The position numbers and the translations under genes are program-made. Shown piece after piece: positions 30,301 through 39,300 of a stretch of DNA of 64,000 nucleotides; position 1 is the stretch's first letter, and each line of letters begins with the position of its first letter. Source of the DNA: Chaetoderma sp. LZ-2023a (Eukaryota; Mollusca; Caudofoveata; Chaetodermatida; Chaetodermatidae); the NCBI GenBank assembly GCA_034401795.1, contig CM067369.1:140938496-141002495 (forward strand), given 5' to 3'. The notes under the pieces were generated by a model. That model ran no database searches. It was not told the DNA's origin and worked only from the letters and a program-made list of their open reading frames with translations.

Positions 30301-33300
30301 GAAAATTTCTCAAGACCACTGCAGAAGTCGTTTTTGGCTGATATTAGCGGTAAAGGGTAAAATTGTAAATTCATCAAAGAAATAGAATTCATACACTTTT
30401 GTGATAAGCATTTATATTTTCATGACAGAGCTACATCATTTTGATTATGACATCAGCTGACATGTGACTATTTGATTATGATGATATCCGATATATTTGA
30501 GCAACAGATCGGATCCCCCTATTCGTGGACTATCATTCGCATTATATTGCCGCAGTATCGAAGACAGAATCTGAGCTATGCATCCGTTATTTACTTATAC
30601 AGAATCCTAGATTTCAACTTGAATGCATTTCTTATCTGTCTCGTTCCTGCAAGCAACCAGACAATAATTTCAATTAGCAATACCTCTGAACCTACTAAAT
30701 ATTTTGAAAACAATTTGACCGAAAGTTATTGGTGGGATAGCCACCAATAACTTTCAGTCAAATTGTTTTCAAAATATTTAACATGTCCAAGGATAAAACC
30801 CCTAGAATAGGTCATCTGATACTCACATGTAGATCTTGTTTGTTACAAAGAACAAGCAGGGGTACGCCATCCAATGCTTCATTTGTAATGAGCTTCTCTG
30901 TAAGCAACAGATTTAGATTTAATCAAAATACTGTACTAAACTCAGAAATAACTTAACGTGTTTCCAAAACAAACTAAAATCTACTGTTCTATATATTTTG
31001 AAAATAATTCGATTGGAAGAGATTGCTGCTGCAGGCAATTATGTTCAACACTTGTCTAACTGGTTATCCCATTCACCGATGAATTCCCTATATCTCATTT
31101 TATTGATACAATACAGGAAAAATGTTGAATATTTTGAAATTAGTTTGACTGGAAGCCGTTGCTACCACTTTCAGTCAAATTAATTTCAAAGTTTTTAACA
31201 GGATAAGATTTACATGTATATCGCGAGCACTAAACTTTTTCAGAGATTTGTCGGTGAAAAGGTTATGGTTGGCTGTATATATAACAATAGACTAAATGTT
31301 GTGGCTGTTTTAAAGGCAGCAACAGGTTCCTGTCAAATTAGTATTAAAATATTCAACAGCTTCCCTCTAGGCTTGTCTTGAAATTAGGATTTTGGGACAT
31401 TAGGACTCAGATGAATTCTTTTGATGCAATGCATATTCTGCAGAATATTTTCAAATTAATTTCCATTTTGACTGGGACATGTTGCCGCCTATATGGCTCT
31501 AACAGGTTCCAGTTGAATTACTTTAGTTTCAAAACATTCAACAGCTTTCTTGTATAGTTGTTTTGAAAATGGCACTGGTTATAACAGATTATAGAAGATG
31601 AATAAGTTTTTACGTAATTAATCTAATATTTAAACATTGGTCGATTGCAGTTGGACAGCCAAATAACCAGATAGAACAAGGGTAATAAAATCTTGGTACA
31701 TGTAGTTCCGGGTGATGCATCAAAAGTAGGTCATGCTGAGGTCAAACTGCTCTACTTTTGTCACATCACATACCTTGAGCCTAAAATGCATGCATATACC
31801 CAGTTTGATTATGTTACGCGAAAAACTCCTGAAATGACAGCCTGAAATAAGCTTTTATGATTGGCTGACAAACGAATGAATGAACAAACTAACTAAGGGA
31901 CAAGTTGTGGTTTATTGAGCTGCTACCTGTCTACCACAATTAGGGATGGCTCTTCATAGGTAAATAAGCACAAACATCTGTAATACTCATGCCATTTGCA
32001 TTTGGAAGAATTTTAATCGTGTCACTGTGACATTGATATTTGACCTTTTGACACCAAATTTATCACACAACTCCGGGTCCCGAAGGGCAACCCTCTACCA
32101 AAGGCTGGTCAAGATATCTCCAGTAGAACTAGTTGTTAACTATTTGTGCCTGTCAGGAATATATTTTCAAAATAATAATTTTTTAATCTGGTCACTGTGG
32201 ACTTGATCTTTGACTTGAACTTTTTGCTTCCGTTTTTGTTTTGGAAATATGTTAACTTATTGATGACCTGTACTGTACCATACATGCAGTCCTTGAAATT
32301 CTGATAATTTTGCCACAGATCAAAAATGGTTCACCAGGGCACTATTACAGCATTTTTTCCTAATTTGATCAATTATAATCTTTGTTCTACATTTAATGAT
32401 TTGTAGAACCTGCTTTGATATGCCATCACGATTGATACCTTGTATCCATGATAAAATCACATTACGGGTAGGTAGGCCTACAATTTTCCTCTATGGCAAA
32501 TATTTGATGTGGCAAATTCAGTTTAACACAGCTTTGTCGATTGCTGTGTGCTGAATTTTGAGGGCTGCATGCATATATATGCCATTCACATTTACTATTA
32601 CTTCTTTTACAAATAAGATTTATACAATGATTTTAAAGAGTGGCATCCTAATGGTAAATGATGCTGAATATTTCTTACCAAATGCTAGTTTTGACTCGTG
32701 AAGACGTTCATTATCGGCAGCGTCAATGATGTAAATAATTCCATGAGATTCGGCATAATACTGCCCAACACACATGTTTACAGTATAACTCATCAATAAC
32801 TTAACATGTTTCCAAAACAAAAACACTCTGTTGAATATTCCAAACATAATTGGATTAGAAGTCATAGGCAGTAAAGCATTCGTCTAATTCAATTATGTTC
32901 AAAATATTCAACAGTATGTTACATTTTGTTTTGGAAACATGTTAAAGTGGAACACAAACCAAGAACGGCCACATCATGCCAAATGATGACTTAGTATACT
33001 TTAATTGAAATAAAATATATTATTACGGTAGCATTTTTTCAAATTCCTTCATAATAAATTTCGCCGCGGAAAGTCAATTTCTTAAAATTCTCATAAGAAT
33101 CATGACGTGATGTCATCACGTGAATGATTGATGTGGCATGACATCATCGTGTGAATAGTACTTTGTTGTTGATGATTGATAGCTCACAACAGCTCATCCA
33201 GACACCACAATATTAATGGCATTCAAGAGAAATGCCAGAGTTTGATAAACTAGAACTTAAATCGGAACATTTTCTTCTAACATATCTAATCTGTAGCAAA

Positions 33301-36300
33301 TGTGGTGCAACTTGAATACACATGGTTGACAATTCACGCGATGACATCATACCGTGAAGTTTGTTGTGTGTCAAAATTCATGAAATTTTAACAATGAGAT
33401 TTTGTGAGAATCTGTCAACTCCTTTTTAATTTATAAAATATGACAAAATCCTTTATTTCTGGTGGTTTTTATTGAAATCTACCCATAATTTCCATTTGTG
33501 ATCCCCTAAAATCAGGGTTCCCAGCAGTTTATCAAAACAAAATTCCCTGAATTTTCCCTGATATTTCCCTGAGAAATTTCCAAGATTCCATGAGAAATAT
33601 TTTCAATTTAACGAGGTTGTTGGAAAGTCAAGAGGTGGTTGCAACAAAGCTACTAAGATGCTAATAATATATAAAACAGATTTGTGCCTGTGCAGACAAT
33701 TGTAATTTATTTCCATTTTCAGTCAATGGCCACAACTTGGACACATGACTCAAGACGCACAAATGACAAACTGGGAAAATGCAAAACCTCTTTGGGGACA
33801 CTGTCAAATTCCCTTAGTTTTCCCTCATTTTTGGTGGTGTTTTTTAATTACCTGACTTTTCCCTGACCGGAAAAATGGAAACTCATTTTTAAGGTTTCCC
33901 TGATATCCAGAGTGGCTGGGAACACTGCCTTTCAGTTATTTCTCTGAGATGCATAATACCAGCATTGTATCTAAAGATGTTTTCATGCTGGATTACCTTA
34001 GCTCCATAAGATATCAGGTTACCGTGAAAATAGACAATGGAGAGATCTGATCCGTCACTCAACTATCTGATGTCATAATTAATTACATCACTAGTAAGGC
34101 TTAGTTGACATCATAACCATAATGTCATATTATAACTCAGTAGTCAAAATAGAAATGTCTGTCACTAGTTTAGAAATTCTATATCTTTGAACAATATACA
34201 ATTTAATAAATATTCCGTTCAATATTTTAAAGCTAATTTGACTGAGGCAGCAACAGCTCCCAATCAAATTATTTCAAAATATTCAACAGTACCTGAATAA
34301 TTACCTTGAAATTGGGTTTCTAGGAATTCAAGGTTAAAAGTAGATAAATCTATTCCAACACAGGTACAACGTGGGCAGAGCTTGGCTAGCAATGAACCCT
34401 TACAAATTATTTGAAAATGTCTTCTTTCACACAGTTCAATGTATGGCATAATATAAATGACATTTGTTTATCACTCGTCTAACAAGGGAATTTGTAAAAA
34501 TGCCATAATGATGATGATAATGTACTCTATGCTTTGGCTGTAGTGGTAGAAACATCCTACAGCTACAATCAGTCCTTCTTCGCCTTAAACCACTATGTCT
34601 TGTTCTCGGCTAAAATCTTTAGCTTCCTACGGTTCATTCTTGATCCGAGTGTACCGAGTCTTGTTTTCTTGACGTCACCTCGTATCACGCTTAACACATT
34701 TATGCAATTACGTCCTCTCCTGGATTTATATAAGGCTCTATGTGCGGATGTGTCTTCTGGCATCCTTACCACATGGCCAAATATGGATCATCTTTGCTGG
34801 CCTCCTTTTACGAACAGCAGCGATGTATTATGGATCTTGAAGTTGAATAGTGCATCATTGGAAATTATGCTGTTCTGCCATCGGTGTCCAGCGATGGTGC
34901 ACGCAGACATCAAACGTGTCTAGTCCTGCCTTTGGTGCTGCCCAGCTGGTACAGTTGCATAGTGTCAAGGATACACACATTGCATTGTACAAACGTACCA
35001 TACCATTTTTAATTTGTCAATGGCATCACCCATTACCCACATTGCCATTATGAGTTTTAATCCGGAAACATATTTTTCTAATTTAGGGATCCGGTCCGTT
35101 GCTCACGTATCTGATGATATCATAATCAAATACAGCACACGCTAGCTGATGTCAGAATTAAAATGATGTATCTGTCACAAAAATTGAAAAGTCCATCACT
35201 AAAGTGTACGAGCTGTTTGTCTTTGATGAATTTTTAATTTAATAAACACTGTTGAATATTTTGAAACCAATTTGACAAGGAGCTGTTGCTGCCTATGGCA
35301 GCAACAGAACCCAGTCAAATTACTTTCAAAATATTCTACTGCTTACATGTATAGTTACCTTTAAATTTCTATTCTGGGAATATAGAGGTTTCGATTTCCA
35401 TGACTGAGTCATGTCCCTTTGATTGTGACATCAACTAACAGGTGATGAATTTGATCAAGAAGTCAGATTCTTGATTGACAGATTGGATTCCTTTATTGCA
35501 TACAAATGCACCATGTTGAGAAACATACCTTATCCCACAATGACTGCAATTCCTCCTGACCGCCTAGATTCCAGAAATTCAACCTACTTGAACCAATGTC
35601 AATTTTACCAACTAGAGAAGAAACAAGGAAACATATTTATTTACAAGTGCATTTGAAACCAGTCAGATAAACTCACTGAAACCAAATCATTAATGTTGTC
35701 AACTTGTTGCATAACAATGAAAAGTATATTATCAGTGATACTTTGGCTGAAAAATCTTCAACAGAACGTTTATTAAATAATAAAGACATACAATTCATAC
35801 AACTTGACAGACTATTAAGCATTTCTGATGGACTAGATCATGTCATTCATAACGTAATTGACTATACTGACATCAGCATCCATGTGACAGTTGATTATGA
35901 TGTCATATGATTGACTGATAAAATGGATTCCTCCATTGTTTTGCTACAGATTTTCACTCACAAGTCTGTGTCTAGTACATGTATGCGCAATAAAGACGCT
36001 TTAAAGTCGATTTTTGTCAGATTTAGTGGTGTGAACTATACACATTACCTAGCGGACTACATGTATATTCGGGGAATTCGTGAATCCATTTCGTCAGTCA
36101 ATCATATGACGTCATAATCAACTACGCGATATGTATGCCGACATCATAATCATGACATCATGAATGATTCAATTTAGTCCATCCTTAACGCGTAATTGTT
36201 GTACGAATTGTATGTTTTTGCTATTTAATAAACATGCTGACAGGCAGCAACAACACCCAGTCAAATTAGTTTCAAAATATTCAACAGCTTACCTGTAGAG

Positions 36301-39300
36301 TTTTCTGGAAATTGATAGCCAGAGCACTCACAGATCGATCGATCCCAACACGAATGAGGTGTGGGTGGAGCTTAGCTAGAGATTGGCGGGGGCATAGCTA
36401 AAACTAGAAAGGACCACTACGGTCAAGCTTAAGCACACTGATTGGCAAACCACCAAACACATGAGAGTGCAGAAAGTGTTTCAAATTACATTGTATATTC
36501 TCTGAGCCGAATAATCATTCTTTTGATGTGAAAAAGTTAAATAATCATTTTTTATCCTGTTACTCACTATTGAGCCCAACTGTTGTTGTGATCCGTAAGA
36601 GATTCAGGGACTTGTATTTCTTGTTAAACTTTGTCTTTGTCTGCTCCAGATAAGTCTAAAACAAAACACAGTTTAGTGCAACCCTTTCATATCATAATCA
36701 GGGCTAGAAATTAACCTTTTTTTATTCGTGATCCATACGGATCAGTATACAGGAATTCTAATAAGGGGCCTTTTGAGAGTATATATGCCCAAAATACAGC
36801 TTGGGACCCCAAAAAGTGTTGGCAGTGAGTACACTGTGACCCTGAAAATCTTATTGTTAAAAATACTAAGTAGTTTTATAGCCTTTTGCACAAAAATACC
36901 TACATATGTACAAAATCTAGCATAGGACCACCACCAAAATTCATAGTTGTGAGTCCATGGTCCCCTCTGATTTTAGTGTGATGAGAAATACTGCTTGGGA
37001 AGACCACATTTCAGCTGGGGACCCCTACATTTTAGGATATTGGGTCCTGGGGACCTAAAAAATTTAGATGCCATAAGAAACACTGTCAGTATATCGGAAA
37101 ATTCAGATCCCAAAAATTTTGTACTGATCAGTATTTCAGTATTGCCAAAACTGTAGTAATGCACAGAATACAATATTAATCAAATGTTCTGAATGCACCA
37201 TTTATCATTAGGATAATTAATCATTTAATCGCAAAGATGTCAAAATGCTTGCTTACCATTGCAAGCCAAGAGATTATTTTTGAAAATTTACCATTGGAGT
37301 GACTGGCTCATTTATCGAGCCAATTGAGCCAGTCATTTCAGTGGTAAAATTTCAAAAAGAGTCTTCTCTTGACCTGCAAATGGACATTCCTCAAGATCAC
37401 TGCAGAGGATGGTTTTGACCAGTTGGACCATTAATGTCAATGCCAATTAATTATAAACTCAGTATCTTTGGTAAAATTAATGCTTTTTCCAACTTAGATG
37501 TTCTTCCCCCTACCCTACCGCCACCCCCATCTGGGGGTTGTCTAACAATCCACACCAAATTTGCTTGAATTCAACCAAATGGTTTCGGAGTAGATAGATG
37601 GATGGAAAAGATGGATAGACCAAAGCGATTGCAATATCCCCTCAGTTTTCTTCAAACATGTGGGGATAATCAAGTTGGGTACTAAACAACAGATGTACAT
37701 TGTACAAAAGATATAGGACAAAGTATGAATATGAGATCAATCATTACTTAACATACAAGTACACGTCAAACCTAACATCTTAGGTACATGTAGCATACGC
37801 TGAACCGTGATAATCAGGGACTGACCTACCCATTCGTAAATTTTCCAAATGCTAGGGAAATCAAGATCTGCCATATAAATAAATATAAAAGCAGGATTGG
37901 CTAAATATTTGGATAATGATTGAAATTATATATTACATGTACATAATTTCTAAGTAGAGAATCATTAAAATTAACTTTGAAAAACATTTTAAGATAAGTA
38001 TTTATGTAAAGTTCTAGTACTTATATTATGTGTTATTGTAACAAAGTAAACCCTGAAATCTTCATATCTCGGATCCAAAGCACCCATACAAAGCTGCTGT
38101 TGAATATTTTGAAACTAATCTGATTGCCTTGCAATACATGTCCCCTACTTGGTGATATAAATCTTTAGAGATTGACAGTCAAAAATTCCATTAAAAATTG
38201 TCAAAAGCAGCTGAAGCTTGAACTTGATCTGTAACTTCTCATAACATAGCAATAAACCAAGTCTCAGTTATATATGGTGATGGAGAAGGAAAGTCTTGAA
38301 AGCTGATATGTTTGTATTTCATAAGTCGAAAGGGGACATAACTCCATCAAAAAATTATGCAAACGCCTGAAACCCGAACTTGGTCTGTAGTTTCTCATAA
38401 TAAAGTAATGTACCAATTCTCAGTTGAATATCTTGAAAGACTGCGAGAAAAAGGGCGGAAAACTAATATTTTTCGTATTTCATAGGTCGAAAGGGGGCAT
38501 AACTCCATCAAAGATTTATGCATACGCTTGAAACTCGAAATTGGTCTGTAACTTCTCATAACAAACCAATGTAGCAATTGGCAGTATAATATCTTGAAAG
38601 ACTGCGAAACAAAGTGCGGAAAACGAATATTTTTCGCATTGCATAAGTCGAAAAACTCCATGAAAAAATTGACGAAAATGTCTGAAACTCGAACTTGTTC
38701 TGTAACTCCTTACAATAAAGCGATACACCGATTTTCGCTTAAATATCTTGAAGGAGTGCGAAAAAGTGAGGAAAGTTGATATTTTTCGTATTTCTTAAGT
38801 CGAAAGGGGGCATAACTCCATCAAAGATTTACGCATATGCCTGAAACTCCAACTTGGTCTGTAACTTCTCATAACAAAGCAATGTACCAGTTCTCAGTAT
38901 AATATCTTGAAAGACTGAGAAAAAAGTGCGGAAAAATAATATATTTTGTATTTCATAAATCGAAAGGGAGCATAACTCCATGAAAAATTGACGAAAATGT
39001 CTGAAACTCGAACTTGCTCTGTAACCCCTTATACTAAAGTGATGGAACTGATTTTTCCTTAAATATCTTGAAGGAGTGCGAAAACAAAGTGCGGAAAGCT
39101 GATATTTTTCATATTTCCTAAGTCGAAAGGGGGCATAACTCCGGCAAAAATTTACGCATACACTTGAAATTCGAATTTGGTCAATAACTTCTCATAAAAA
39201 AGATATGTAGCAATTTTCAGTATAATATCTTGAAAGACTGCGAAAAAGGTGCGAAAAACTAATATTGTTCGTATTTCATAGGTCGAAAGGGGGCATAACT

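Noticed and set aside
30115-30385. Overlapping ORFs of 69-81 residues
   Set aside because: They translate a palindromic MITE; similar ORFs appear in its other copies only because of the shared sequence.
30472-30750. 92-residue ORF in ARFRP1 intron 5
   Set aside because: It runs into a hairpin repeat copy and lacks any recognisable domain or splice context.
33515-33922. Considered as a firmly assigned hAT element
   Set aside because: The ends fit, but no 8-bp duplication could be seen, so it is kept only as a tentative feature.
34534-34923. 129-residue plus-strand ORF
   Set aside because: The opposite strand shows a LINE C-terminal pattern, so the plus-strand ORF is a shadow.
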